A stretch of DNA of 64,000 nt, taken from contig CAVTZF010000021.1 in the NCBI GenBank assembly GCA_963739095.1, positions 124,001-188,000 of the forward strand, in the 5' to 3' direction. Of this stretch, positions 16,580-25,712 are shown piece after piece (position 1 is the stretch's first letter; the number at the start of each line of letters is the position of its first letter). The notes under the pieces are model-generated. The model was not told where the DNA came from, did not search any database, and saw nothing but the letters and a program-made list of their open reading frames with translations. This DNA comes from JACVRW01 sp963739095. GTDB taxonomy: Bacteria > Actinomycetota > Thermoleophilia > Solirubrobacterales > Thermoleophilaceae. The translations under genes were made by a program, and so were the position numbers.

Positions 16580-17238
16580 CGAGGAGCGGCGCGCCGGCGC
16601 GCCTCGCGCGTCTCTCGGCCGTCGACGCGCTCGCCGAGGCGCTCCGCACACGCATCCTGGAGGGCGAGCTCGCGCCCGGCACGCCGCTGCGTGAGGAAGC
16701 GCTCGCCGGCGAGTACGACGTCGCGCGCCACACGCTGCGCTCGGCCCTGCGGGCGCTGCAGGGCGAGGGCATCGTCCAGATCCTCCCGAACCGCGGAGCA
16801 CGCGTGACGAGCCTCTCGCAGGAGGACGTGCGCGGGCTCTCGGACCTGCGCGTGGCGCTCGAGGTCGAGGCTGCGCGCATGGCGCTCGCGCGCGGCGGCG
16901 GCCGCCTTCCGGCGAGCGTGCACGAGGCGGCCGAGCGGCTCGCCGCGCTCTGCCGCCGCCGGCGTCCGGCGTGGGGGCCGGTGGCGGGGGCGCACGAGGA
17001 GCTGCATCACGCGATCGTGCGCGCCGCCGACAGCCCGCGCATGGAGGCGGTCCACCGCCAGGCCGGCGCCGAGCTGCGGCTGTTCGTGCTGCAGCTGCCC
17101 CCCTCGTGGACTTTCGAGCGCATAGCGGCCGACCACCTGGAGCTCGTACGGCAGCTCGAGGACGACGGGCCGGACGCGCTGCGCCCGCACATCGCGGAGT
17201 CGACGCGCGCGCTGCTCGAGGAGCGGGCCCAGCCCTAG
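16576..17238 (+). CDS. GntR family regulator, FCD/FadR-type
   Basis: A 220-residue regulator read from a GTG at 16576 inside the stop of the response regulator gene. The N-terminal winged helix carries LRTRILEGELAPGTPLREEALAG and ARHTLRSALRALQGEGIV. The C-terminal all-helical part with DLRVALEVEAARMAL, HEELHHAIV and the terminal DHLELVRQLEDDGPDAL fits an FCD ligand-binding domain, which in relatives binds a carboxylate with a metal. Target genes cannot be named. It ends 4 bases into the convergent GGDEF gene. Confidence 0.88.
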   Translation: MTRSGAPARLARLSAVDALAEALRTRILEGELAPGTPLREEALAGEYDVARHTLRSALRALQGEGIVQILPNRGARVTSLSQEDVRGLSDLRVALEVEAARMALARGGGRLPASVHEAAERLAALCRRRRPAWGPVAGAHEELHHAIVRAADSPRMEAVHRQAGAELRLFVLQLPPSWTFERIAADHLELVRQLEDDGPDALRPHIAESTRALLEERAQP

Positions 17239-18221
17239 GTCTTCGCCTGCTCCGCGAGCGGGTCGCCGTTGACGGAGCCGAGCGCGACCATCTCGCCGGC
17301 GGCCTTGGCGACGTACATCGCGCGGTCGGCGGTCTCGACGAGCACGTCGGCCTCCTCGCCGTGCTCCGGACAGGCGGCCACACCAACGGAGATGCCGACC
17401 GGCCCGTCGCCGGGGCCGGCGACCTCGCTCGTGACGGCGGCCGCCAGGCGCTCCGCGAGCATGCCCGCCCCCTTCACGTCCTGTTCGGGCGCGAGCACGC
17501 AGAACTCGTCGCCGCCGAGCCGCGCGGCGACGTCCACCCCGCGGATCGCGCGACGCACGGACATCGCAACCTGCACGAGCACGCGATCGCCGGCCGGGTG
17601 GCCGTGGGCGTCGTTGATCCGCTTGAGCCCGTCGATGTCGAGCAGCAGCAGCGCGAACGGGTGCCGGTAGCGCTTGTAGAGCTCGACGAGCCGCGCGAGC
17701 TCGCGCTGTAGCGAGCGCAGGTTGCCGAGCCCCGTGAGCGGGTCGGTGTGCGCCTGCGACTCGAGCTCTCTGGCTCTGCTTCGCAGCAGCGCTTCGGCGG
17801 CGGCCGCCTGGACCGCGCCGGTGGCTTCGACGAGGTGCTCGACGCCGTCGGCGAACGCCTCGGGGTCGCTGTCGGCGAGCTCGGCCCGAAGCGCCGCCAC
17901 CAGCACGGCCTGCAGCGACGCGACGTCGCGCGCCACCTCGCCGGCGGCGCCCTCGCGCCCGCTCCCCCGCAGCCCGGCGAGCGAGGCGGCGCGGGCTGCC
18001 TGCGCCTCCGAGAGGTCGTACGGGTCGGCCCCGCTGCCCGCCTCGGAGGCCGCGCGCACGATGTCCGTGATCAGGGCGGGAAGCTCGCGCGCGATCTGCT
18101 CGGTCGGCAGCTCGCGGATCTCGTCCAGCGACGCGCGCTCGATGAGACGCACGAGCCAGGTCTTGGCGAGCTCGTCCCGTGAGTGGTCGAGGCGCGCGAG
18201 CGGGCCCCGAAGGGGTGTCAT
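17235..18221 (-). CDS. Diguanylate cyclase (GGDEF protein)
   Basis: A 328-residue protein making cyclic di-GMP. The catalytic domain holds DPLTGLGNLRSLQ, DIDGLKRINDAHGHPAGD and an intact GGDEF. An RGVD sequence at the usual distance before it is the inhibitory I-site (RxxD), so product feedback is likely. The first 140 residues are helical with a segment resembling RsbR-type N-terminal sensor domains, without membrane segments, so the enzyme is cytoplasmic. No effector gene is adjacent. Confidence 0.9.
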   Translation of the reverse strand: MTPLRGPLARLDHSRDELAKTWLVRLIERASLDEIRELPTEQIARELPALITDIVRAASEAGSGADPYDLSEAQAARAASLAGLRGSGREGAAGEVARDVASLQAVLVAALRAELADSDPEAFADGVEHLVEATGAVQAAAAEALLRSRARELESQAHTDPLTGLGNLRSLQRELARLVELYKRYRHPFALLLLDIDGLKRINDAHGHPAGDRVLVQVAMSVRRAIRGVDVAARLGGDEFCVLAPEQDVKGAGMLAERLAAAVTSEVAGPGDGPVGISVGVAACPEHGEEADVLVETADRAMYVAKAAGEMVALGSVNGDPLAEQAKT

Positions 18222-18333
18222 CAGGCGACCTTCAAGCTTTGCACCGGGCGTGCCCTGGCGGCTCGGACGATCCTACCCCCGACGGATGACGGGTTCGGTG
18301 GGCCGGCCCGCCCGCGGTGCGAAGATCCCCGCC

Positions 18334-19512
18334 GTGCTGATCTCTATCGAGGAGGGGCGCCGGCGGGTGCTCGAGGCCGTTCGCCCGCTCGCCGCCGAAC
18401 GGGTCGCGCTCGGGGATGCGCGCGGGCGCGTGGTCGCCGAGGACGTCACGAGCGCCATCGACGTGCCGCCGTTCGACTCGTCGGCCATGGACGGGTACGC
18501 GCTCGTGGCGGGCCCGGAGCGGCGGCTCCAGCTCGCCGGCGAGTCGCGCGCGGGTCATCCGCATGAGGGCGAGCTCGAGGAGGGCACGGCCGTGCGCATC
18601 TCGACCGGCGCCGCGGTGCCGCGCGGGGCGACCGCCGTGATCCCGGTGGAGCGCACCAGCGAGACGGACGGACGGGTGGAGGTCGAGGCGACCGCCGAGG
18701 GCGAGAACATCCGCCGCGCGGCCGAGGACATGCGCGCCGGCGAGGTCGTGCTGGCGCGCGGCACGCTCATTGGGCCGGCTGAGCTCGGCGTCGCCGCCTC
18801 GGTCGGCCGCGCCGAGCTCGAATGCGCGCGCCGGCCGCGCGTCGCGCTCCTCGTGACGGGAGACGAGCTCGTCCAGCCGGGCGACCCGCTCGGTCCCGGC
18901 CAGATCTACAGCTCGAACGGGTTCGCGCTCGCGGGCCAGATCGCCGCCGCGGGCGCCGAGCTCGTCACGCGTACCACCGTCCCCGACACCGCCGAGGGAA
19001 CGCACGCGGCGCTCGAACAGGCGCTGTCCGGCCCCGACGTCGTGATCGCCTCCGGCGGCGTGTCCGTGGGCCCGCACGACCACGTGAAGGGCGCTCTGCG
19101 CGAGCTCGGCGTCGACGAGCGCTTCTGGGGGGTCGCGCTGCGCCCCGGCAAGCCGACCTGGTTCGGAACCCGCGCGGACGTGCTGGCCTTCGGCCTGCCC
19201 GGCAACCCCGTGTCGGCGATGGTGACCTTCCAGCTGTTCGTGCGCCCCGCGCTCGCGGCGCTGCAGGGCGCCGATCCCACCGCCGCGCGCGCCAGCGCCA
19301 CGCTCGACGAGGCGGTGGCGCGCAACCCGCGGCGCGAGGAGGCCGTGCGCGTGCGGCTGAGGCACGCCGACGACGGCCTGCACGCCGTCACCACCGGCGA
19401 GCAGGGCTCGCACATGCTCACCTCGATGCTGGGCGCGGACGGGCTCGCGCTCGTGGCGGCGGGCGACGGGGAGATCGCGGCGGGCGAACGCGTCGAGGTG
19501 CTGCTGCTGTGA
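18334..19512 (+). CDS. moeA: Molybdopterin molybdenumtransferase MoeA
   Basis: The 392-residue protein inserts molybdate into adenylylated molybdopterin. Recognised segments are DVPPFDSSAMDGYAL, GDELVQPGDPLGPGQIYSSN, ASGGVSVGPHDHVK and LPGNPVSAM. The GTG at 18334 fits the usual family start (VLISIEEGRRRVL); an in-frame ATG at 18286 and GTG at 18298 are alternatives. It overlaps the next gene by 4 bases. Its presence implies molybdoenzymes; the MOSC gene at 47195 is the only other related gene in the window. Confidence 0.93.
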   Translation: MLISIEEGRRRVLEAVRPLAAERVALGDARGRVVAEDVTSAIDVPPFDSSAMDGYALVAGPERRLQLAGESRAGHPHEGELEEGTAVRISTGAAVPRGATAVIPVERTSETDGRVEVEATAEGENIRRAAEDMRAGEVVLARGTLIGPAELGVAASVGRAELECARRPRVALLVTGDELVQPGDPLGPGQIYSSNGFALAGQIAAAGAELVTRTTVPDTAEGTHAALEQALSGPDVVIASGGVSVGPHDHVKGALRELGVDERFWGVALRPGKPTWFGTRADVLAFGLPGNPVSAMVTFQLFVRPALAALQGADPTAARASATLDEAVARNPRREEAVRVRLRHADDGLHAVTTGEQGSHMLTSMLGADGLALVAAGDGEIAAGERVEVLLL

Positions 19513-20201
19513 GGCCGCGCGACCCGCGGAGACTGCTCCAGCGCCGCAGGGTCGCGCGGGCGCGCGTCAAGATCCTGCACGGCCCCGTGTCCGAGTACGC
19601 ACCGGACGGCGCCATCGGCTCCAGGCAGGCCGCCGAGCTGACGCTGCCGCGGGCGGAGCTCGAGCGGCTCTGGGCGCCGCAGAACCTCGAGCGGCTCGCG
19701 CGCACCTACTGGCGCTTTCTCACGCGTTTCTCGCTCGGAATCCTGCGGGTCCTCTACAGCGAGAACTCGCGCGAGGTCGTCGTGCTGACCCGGCCGTTCG
19801 TGCTGCTGCGCTTCCGCAAGCCCGAGTACACCACGAACAGGAACTCCGGCGCCGTCAGTTGGCCGATCGACAGGGGCGTGCTGGTGGCGCCCGCCGGCCG
19901 CGACCGCGGCTACCTACGCCTGTCGGTGAGCCGCGAGCCCGAGGCGGACGGTGACGAGGTGGTGGTGACGGTCGGCTCCGAGGTCGTCAACTTCTACCCG
20001 CTGATCGCGGGCTGGGGCTGGTTCTCGCGGATCGGGCAGTTCATCTACAACCAGACCCAGCTGCGCATCCACGTGCTCGTGACGCACGCCTTCATGCGCT
20101 CGCTCGCGAACCTCGAGCTCGAGCCGTCGCTGGTGGGCTCGCTCAGCCCAGCCGAGCGCCGGTTATCTCGCGCAGCTTCGCCCGGTCGTGACGAGCCGTG
20201 A
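19509..20201 (+). CDS. Conserved hypothetical protein
   Basis: A 230-residue product from a GTG at 19509 overlapping the moeA stop. The N terminus is basic (PRDPRRLLQRRRVARARV) and the body has no signal peptide or obvious membrane helix. Segments WAPQNLERLARTYWRFLTRF, REVVVLTRPFVLLRF and LRIHVLVTHAFMRSLA look like a conserved domain that I have no name for, probably beta-rich like lipid-binding START-type proteins, though that is a guess. The 3' end overlaps the convergent glpX by 59 bases. Confidence 0.65.
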   Translation: MRPRDPRRLLQRRRVARARVKILHGPVSEYAPDGAIGSRQAAELTLPRAELERLWAPQNLERLARTYWRFLTRFSLGILRVLYSENSREVVVLTRPFVLLRFRKPEYTTNRNSGAVSWPIDRGVLVAPAGRDRGYLRLSVSREPEADGDEVVVTVGSEVVNFYPLIAGWGWFSRIGQFIYNQTQLRIHVLVTHAFMRSLANLELEPSLVGSLSPAERRLSRAASPGRDEP

Positions 20202-21174
20202 TCGTGCGGACCGTGCCCGAGCGCGAGCGCATCGAGACCGACTCGGTCGTGGCGCCCTGCGGACCGCGGTAGTGCACCCCGTCGAGCAGCTCGCCGTCGG
20301 TCACGCCGGTCGCCGCGAAGAACACGTCGTTGCCTGACACGAGCCGGTCGCGGTCGAGCACCTCCTCGAGGTCGTAGTCGGCCTCGAGCGCCGCGTTGCG
20401 TTCCTCGTCCGAGCGCGGCCAGAGCCGGCCGAGGATCTGGCCGCCCGTGCACTTGATCGCCGCGGCGGCGAGCACGCCCTCGGGCGTGCCGCCGATGCCG
20501 TACAGCAGGTCGACCGCCGAGCCCTCCGTGACCGCCGCGAGCGCGGCCGACACGTCGCCGTGCGGGATCAGCCTGATGCGCGCGCCGACGTCGCGGATCT
20601 CCTGCATGTACTCATCGTGCCGCGGCCGGTCGAGCATGATCACGACGAGGTCGCCCACTTGGACGCCCTTCTCGCGGGCCATCAGCTTGAGCGTCTCGCC
20701 GATCGGCCGGTCGAGGTCGAGCAGGTGCGCCAGGTCCCGCGAGGTCGCCATCTTCAGCATGTAGACGCACGGGCCGGGATCGAACATCGTGCCGCGCTCG
20801 GCCAGGGCGATCGTCGCGATCGCGTTCGGCAGGCCCTTGGCGCAGAGCTCGGTGCCCTCCAGCGGGTCGACCGCGATGTCCACCTCCGGCGGCGAGCCGT
20901 CGCCGATGCGCTCGCCGTTGTAGAGCATCGGCGCCTCGTCCTTCTCGCCCTCGCCGATCACGACGACGCCGTCCATCGAGACGGTGTCGAGCAACAGGCG
21001 CATCGCGTCGACGGCGGCGCCGTCGGCGCCCTCCTTGTCGCCGCGCCCGATCCAGCGGGCGCACGCGAGCGCGGCGTACTCGGTCGTGCGCACGAGCTCC
21101 ATTGCAAGGTTGCGGCCGGGACGGGCTTCGGTCGGGGCTGCGGCTGCGGCTTCCATGCGAGCGGAGGATTCCAC
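20143..21174 (-). CDS. glpX: Fructose-1,6-bisphosphatase class II (GlpX)
   Basis: A 343-residue phosphatase of gluconeogenesis. Motifs include GEGEKDEAPMLYNGE, the metal-binding DIAVDPLEGTELCAKG, and the late GGTPEGVLAAAAIK segment, all typical of GlpX rather than class I Fbp. The frame opens at a GTG at 21174 that overlaps the stop of the upstream membrane protein gene by one base; the ATG at 21156 is an alternative. Actinobacteria usually rely on this class as their only fructose bisphosphatase. Confidence 0.93.
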   Translation of the reverse strand: MESSARMEAAAAAPTEARPGRNLAMELVRTTEYAALACARWIGRGDKEGADGAAVDAMRLLLDTVSMDGVVVIGEGEKDEAPMLYNGERIGDGSPPEVDIAVDPLEGTELCAKGLPNAIATIALAERGTMFDPGPCVYMLKMATSRDLAHLLDLDRPIGETLKLMAREKGVQVGDLVVIMLDRPRHDEYMQEIRDVGARIRLIPHGDVSAALAAVTEGSAVDLLYGIGGTPEGVLAAAAIKCTGGQILGRLWPRSDEERNAALEADYDLEEVLDRDRLVSGNDVFFAATGVTDGELLDGVHYRGPQGATTESVSMRSRSGTVRTITARHDRAKLREITGARLG

Positions 21175-21677
21175 TAAATGACGCCGGGGGGCTTCTTCGG
21201 GTCGCCGTAGATCGCCTGGCGCAGGTACCCGGCCACCAACAGCCCGGCGGAGGCCACGAGGGCGACGAAGTAGCCGATGCCGAGCCCGATGTCGACGCTG
21301 TCGCCCGGGCGCCCCAGGATGATCCCGTTGCAGAGGATCAGCATGAAGGCGACGATCCCGACGATCATCGTCACCTCGCCGGGCTTCCAGGTGAGCCGGT
21401 GCCCGCGCGCGATGATCCAGGACAGGATGAAGGGCGCCGTGCAGGCGAGCGCGAGCAGCCAGTCGAGCGTCGTGAAGACCTGCCAGGCGTTGGCGCCCGC
21501 GCCCCTGCTCGCGCCGGCCAGTACCGAGTTCGGGTTGTCCTCGCTGGTGGTGAACCAGGGCAGCCAGAGCGAGCCGAACAGGACGACCGCGGCGCCCATT
21601 CCGAAGAACTCGCCGGGTGTCAAGCGCGAGAAATCGAGGTAGCCACCCCTACCCTCAGCCCTCGAGGCTTCCATCAC
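21174..21677 (-). CDS. Four-helix membrane protein of unknown function
   Basis: A 167-residue protein with four hydrophobic segments around residues 25-45, 75-92, 103-122 and 130-152. It resembles the many small actinobacterial inner-membrane proteins in which GSLWLPWF follows the first helix. No catalytic motif is visible. It lies immediately upstream of glpX with touching ends and divergent from dodecin, so it is likely cotranscribed with glpX. Confidence 0.72.
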   Translation of the reverse strand: MMEASRAEGRGGYLDFSRLTPGEFFGMGAAVVLFGSLWLPWFTTSEDNPNSVLAGASRGAGANAWQVFTTLDWLLALACTAPFILSWIIARGHRLTWKPGEVTMIVGIVAFMLILCNGIILGRPGDSVDIGLGIGYFVALVASAGLLVAGYLRQAIYGDPKKPPGVI

Positions 21678-21730
21678 GGCGGAGGCTACAACGGCTAGGC
21701 TGGCCCCGCCAACGACGAGAGGAGACGACG

Positions 21731-21937
21731 ATGGCGGTCACCAAGATCATCGAGCTTGTGGGCAGCTCCCCTGAGAGCTCCGACGGCGCGGTCAAGGCGG
21801 CGCTCGAGGAGGCGCGCCAGTCGCTGCGCAACATCAAGGCCGTCGACGTCGTCTCAACCGGGCTACGCGGAGAGAACCTGGACGAGTGGCGCGCGCTGGT
21901 GCGCATCTCGTTCCTGGTCGAGCGCGTGGGCGAGTAG
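21731..21937 (+). CDS. Dodecin family flavin-binding protein
   Basis: A 68-residue protein that matches dodecin, the small protein that assembles into a hollow dodecamer and stores flavin. The start MAVTKIIELVGSSPESS, the central LRNIKAVDV and the last strand ALVRISFLVE are as in the family. The usual flavin-stacking Trp after NIKG is replaced here (NIKAVDVVS), so ligand binding might differ. GAGAGGAG lies 6-14 bases before the ATG. It is 14 bases upstream of egtB in the same direction. Confidence 0.88.
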   Translation: MAVTKIIELVGSSPESSDGAVKAALEEARQSLRNIKAVDVVSTGLRGENLDEWRALVRISFLVERVGE

Positions 21938-21951
21938 TCATCGCCGACACC

Positions 21952-23115
21952 ATGCAATCACTGCCCCGTGGAGGGGCCGGGGCGCTGCTCGAGGAGGCAC
22001 GTGAGCGCACGCTGCGGCTCGTCGAGGGCGTGAGCGGCGAGGACCTCGACCGCGTCCACGACCCGCTGATGAGCCCGCTCGCGTGGGACCTCGGCCACAT
22101 CGCGGCATTCGAGGACCTGTGGGTGAGCCGCGAGGCCGGCAGCGAGCTGCTGCGCGAGGACCTCGCGGCGGTCTACGACGCATTCGAGACGCCGCGCACG
22201 CACCGTGGCGAGCTGCGCTACTTGCGCCACGACGAGCTGCCGGGCTACCTCGAGGCGGTTCGCGATCGAACCCGGCAGGCATTCGAGGACGTATCGCCCT
22301 TCATCGCGGAGATGCTCATCCAGCACGAGCACCAGCACAACGAGACGATGCTGCAGACGCTGCAGCTCGCTGAGCCCGGCGTGTACTCGCCGGCGCTGAC
22401 GCCGGCCCGGGGCGCGGCGGCGACGGGCACGCGGCTCGTCGAGGCCGGCTCCTTCGAGCTCGGCGACGCGGGCGACGACTTCGCGTACGACAACGAGCGG
22501 CCCCTGCACACGGTCGAGCTGCCCGCCTTCCGGATCGACCGCGGGCCCGTCACCAACCGGGCCTTCGCCGAGTTCGTCGCGGACGGCGGCTACGCGCGCC
22601 CGGAGCTGTGGAGCGGCGAGGGCTGGAAGCTGCGCCAGAGCGAGGGCTGGGAGCGACCGCTCTACTGGACCGGCGACGGCGGCGTGCGCCGCTTCGACCG
22701 CGTCGTCGAGCTCGAGCCCGAGCTACCCGTGATGCACGTCTCCTTCTACGAGGCCGAGGCGTTCGGGCGCTGGCGCGGCGCGCGGCTTCCGAGCGAGGCC
22801 GAGTGGGAGCGCGCAGCGCTCGACGAGGGCGGCTCGCAGGGCCGGCTCGAGCAGCTCGACTTCGGGCCGGGGCCCGCCGGGCCGTTCGTCGGCGACTGCT
22901 GGGAGTGGACCGCCACCGAGTTCGACGGCTACCCGGGCTTCCGTCCACACCCGTATCCGGAGTACTCGCAGGTCTTCTTCCGCTCGGGTTACCGGGTGCT
23001 GCGCGGCGCCTCCTGGGCGACCCGCTCGCGCGTCGCACGCAGGACGTTCCGCAACTGGGACCGCCCCCAGCGCCGGCAGATCTTCGCCGGCTTCCGCTGC
23101 GCGGAGGACGCCTGA
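21952..23115 (+). CDS. egtB: Ergothioneine biosynthesis protein EgtB
   Basis: A 387-residue non-haem iron sulfoxide synthase that joins trimethylhistidine to a thiol. The N-terminal DinB-like domain gives the iron ligands His49 (DLGHIAAFEDLW) and His125/His129 in HEHQHNETML; the C-terminal FGE-type domain ends with RVLRGASWATRSRVARRTFRNW. The length is shorter than mycobacterial EgtB. It precedes egtD by a 3-base overlap. No egtA or egtC is visible next to it, so the thiol donor could be cysteine instead of gamma-glutamylcysteine. Confidence 0.92.
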   Translation: MQSLPRGGAGALLEEARERTLRLVEGVSGEDLDRVHDPLMSPLAWDLGHIAAFEDLWVSREAGSELLREDLAAVYDAFETPRTHRGELRYLRHDELPGYLEAVRDRTRQAFEDVSPFIAEMLIQHEHQHNETMLQTLQLAEPGVYSPALTPARGAAATGTRLVEAGSFELGDAGDDFAYDNERPLHTVELPAFRIDRGPVTNRAFAEFVADGGYARPELWSGEGWKLRQSEGWERPLYWTGDGGVRRFDRVVELEPELPVMHVSFYEAEAFGRWRGARLPSEAEWERAALDEGGSQGRLEQLDFGPGPAGPFVGDCWEWTATEFDGYPGFRPHPYPEYSQVFFRSGYRVLRGASWATRSRVARRTFRNWDRPQRRQIFAGFRCAEDA

Positions 23116-24071
23116 TGGCCGTCGTGATCGAGCGCCACGAGCAGCAGGACTCGCTCGCCGACGACGTCCGCGAGGGGCTCGCCCGTACGCCGCGCGAGCT
23201 ACCGCCGAAGCTGTTCTACGACGAGCGCGGCTCCGAGCTGTTCGACCGCATCACCTCGCTGCCCGAGTACTACCCGAGCCGCTGCGAGCGCGAGATCCTC
23301 AACCGGCACGCGCCCGCGATCGTGGAGCGCGCCGGCGCCGAGGAGCTCATCGAGCTTGGCTCCGGCACCGCCTCGAAGACGCGCGCCCTGCTGTACGCGA
23401 TGGCGGGCCAGGGCAGCCTCGAGCGCTACGTGCCCTTCGACGTCGACGAGTCGGTCGTGCACGCCTGCGCCAGCGAGTTGACCGAGATCTACCCCGGCCT
23501 CGAGGTGCACGGCGTGGTGGGCGATTTCGGCCGCGACCTGGAGCGGATCCCCGACGGCCGCCACCGCCTGTTCGCGTTCCTGGGCGGCACGATCGGCAAC
23601 CTCTACCCCTCCCAGCGGGCGCGTTTCCTCACGCGGATACGACGCATGATGGGTAGCGGCGACCGGCTCGTGATCGGCACCGACCTCGTCAAGGACCGCG
23701 CCGTGCTCGAGGCCGCCTACAACGACAGCGCAGGGGTGACGGCCGAGTTCAACCGGAACGTGCTGCGGGTGATCAACGCGGGCCTCGACGCCGACTTCCG
23801 GATCGAGGCCTTCGAGCATGTGGCCTTCTTCGACGAGGCCAACTCGTGGATCGAGATGCGCCTGCGCGCCAACGGCGCCCAGACCGTGCGCATGGACGGT
23901 GCCGACCTCGAGCTGACCTTCGCCGACGGCGAGGAGATCCGCACCGAGATCAGCGCGAAGTTCACGCGCCACGCCGTGGAGCGTGAGCTGCACACAGCCG
24001 GGCTGGCGCTCGACGACTTCTTCACGGACGGCGCCGGCCTGTTCGGGCTCGCCTTCGCGTCGCCGCGTTAG
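23115..24071 (+). CDS. egtD: L-histidine N-alpha-methyltransferase EgtD
   Basis: A 318-residue methyltransferase that trimethylates histidine to hercynine, the first ergothioneine step. Markers are PPKLFYDERGSELFDRIT near the start, the SAM loop ELGSGTASKT, and FLGGTIGNLYP; the substrate loop LVKDRAVLEAAYND is also present. The ATG overlaps the egtB stop. With egtB it makes the minimal pathway; the final C-S lyase must be elsewhere or supplied by a general PLP enzyme. Confidence 0.93.
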   Translation: MAVVIERHEQQDSLADDVREGLARTPRELPPKLFYDERGSELFDRITSLPEYYPSRCEREILNRHAPAIVERAGAEELIELGSGTASKTRALLYAMAGQGSLERYVPFDVDESVVHACASELTEIYPGLEVHGVVGDFGRDLERIPDGRHRLFAFLGGTIGNLYPSQRARFLTRIRRMMGSGDRLVIGTDLVKDRAVLEAAYNDSAGVTAEFNRNVLRVINAGLDADFRIEAFEHVAFFDEANSWIEMRLRANGAQTVRMDGADLELTFADGEEIRTEISAKFTRHAVERELHTAGLALDDFFTDGAGLFGLAFASPR

Positions 24072-24147
24072 TTGCACCGTCCGGCGCCTTGCGATACACC
24101 CTCGTCTCGCCCGCCCATTGTGGTACTCGCAGCGCTGCTGCCTGTCG

Positions 24148-25192
24148 ATGAGCCGCGACCGCGCTCGCGGCGAAGCCGAAGGCGCCGACCGTGCGCTTGA
24201 TCGCGCGCTCGAACGTGTGGTGAACATCGAGAACGGCCCGCCCGGGGCAATCGCGCTGGTTCATCGCGGCGGCGTGACGAAGGTTCACCGAGCCGGCGTG
24301 GCCAACATCGAGACCGACCGGCCCTGGCGGCCAATCGACCACATGCGGCTCGCGAGCACCTCGAAGGCGTTCAACGGCGCCGTGGCCCTGTCGCTCGTGC
24401 AGCGCGGCCGCCTCGAGGTCGACGACACCATCGGCGAGATCCTGCCGGCGCTGCCGCCTGCCTGGGCATCGGTCACGCTCGGACAGCTGCTCCAGCACAC
24501 AAGCGGCGTTCCCAGCTACACGAACAGCCCGAGCTTCGGGGCGGCGCTCACCGCCGACCCCAAGCACCGCTTCACTCCCATCGAGCTGATCGGCTACGTG
24601 GCGAACGACCCGCTCAATTTCGCCCCCGGCACGAGCTACACGTACTCGAACACGGACAACATCATCGCCGCCCTGATGGCCGAGGCCGTGTCCGGGCGCT
24701 CCTACGAGGAGCTGCTGCGCAGCCAGTACCACCCGCCCGTTCGCCCACGGCTACGTGTTCGAGGGCGGCGGGCCGCCCGAGGACCTGAGCACCGTCGTCG
24801 GCATGTCCGGTGTCTGGGCATCCGGGGGCATGCAGTCGACCCCCCGTGACCTGCTCCGCTTCATGCGTGGCTACGTGCGAGGCAAGCTCTTCGGGCCGGC
24901 GATTCAGCGCGCCCAGCGGCGCTGGCGTCCGGGCGGGTCCGAGCCGCCGGGGCCGGGCGTGAACTCGGCCGGCATGTCGCTGTTCCGCTATCGGATGCCG
25001 TGCGGCGCGATCTACGGGCACACGGGGAACTTCTTCGGCTACACGCAGTTCGCGGCATCAACGCTCGACGGGCGGCGGGCCGCGACCGTCTCGGTGAACC
25101 TGCAGCTCAACCCCACCGAGGGTGCGCCCCCGGCGTTCCGCGCGATGCGCAAGGCCTTCGGGCGTGCGGCCTGCGCCGCACTGGCGCGCTAG
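24148..25192 (+). pseudogene. Serine hydrolase of beta-lactamase/DD-peptidase fold, broken
   Basis: Two frames together make one class C beta-lactamase-like protein. The first (to about 24740) has the SxxK motif in LASTSKAFNG, LLQHTSGVPSY and YTYSNTDN; the second (from about 24745) resumes with FAHGYVFEGG, SGVWASGGMQSTPRDLLRFM and the third motif GHTGNFFGY. At the junction the frame shifts by one base, and relative to complete members about 20-25 residues between EELLRSQ and FAHGY are missing, so it appears to be a small deletion rather than a sequencing slip. A hydrophobic stretch upstream of the ATG at 24148 in another frame may be a lost signal peptide. It lies 76 bases after egtD. Confidence 0.78.
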
Positions 25193-25656
25193 CCGGCCTC
25201 GAGCGGCACCGCGCGCGCCGGCACAGGCGAGGACTGCACGATCGACGTGGTCGTCTGCCCGTAGGGAGCGAAGCGGTCGATCACCTCCTCGAGGTGCTCG
25301 ACGTCGCGGACCCATAGGCGCATGAGGTAGCAGTCGTCGCCCGTGATCCGGTGGCACTCGACGACCTCCGGCGTGCGCTGGGCCAGCTCGGCGACCTTCT
25401 TGAGCTCGCGCGGCGCCGGCCGTATGCGCAGCACCACGCTGAGCGTGTAGCCGAGCGCGCGCGGGTCGAGCTCGGCGCGGTAGCCCGTGATCGCACCGGC
25501 CTCCTCGAGCCGGGCGAGCCGCTCGGCCACCGCCGGCGCCGAGAGCCCCACGCGGCGGCCGAGCTCGGCGTTCGAAACGCGCGCGTCGGCGCGGATCTGC
25601 TCGAGCAATGCGATGTTGGTCGTGTCGAGGGCGAAAGGCCTTTGATTCGTAGCCAC
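25189..25656 (-). CDS. Lrp/AsnC family transcriptional regulator
   Basis: A 155-residue regulator with the N-terminal helix-turn-helix VSNAELGRRVGLSAPAVAER and a RAM ligand-binding domain with VVLRIRPAP, ECHRITGDDCYLM and the central LEEVIDRF helix. It is divergent from the EamA transporter gene with 56 bases between, the usual layout of a regulator and the amino acid exporter it controls. The 3' end touches the broken beta-lactamase-like gene. Confidence 0.9.
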   Translation of the reverse strand: MATNQRPFALDTTNIALLEQIRADARVSNAELGRRVGLSAPAVAERLARLEEAGAITGYRAELDPRALGYTLSVVLRIRPAPRELKKVAELAQRTPEVVECHRITGDDCYLMRLWVRDVEHLEEVIDRFAPYGQTTTSIVQSSPVPARAVPLEAG

Positions 25657-25712
25657 ATGGAGAAATGTAGCTTCGGACTGGCATAGATCAAGCGCTCATC
25701 CGCCGCGAACCT

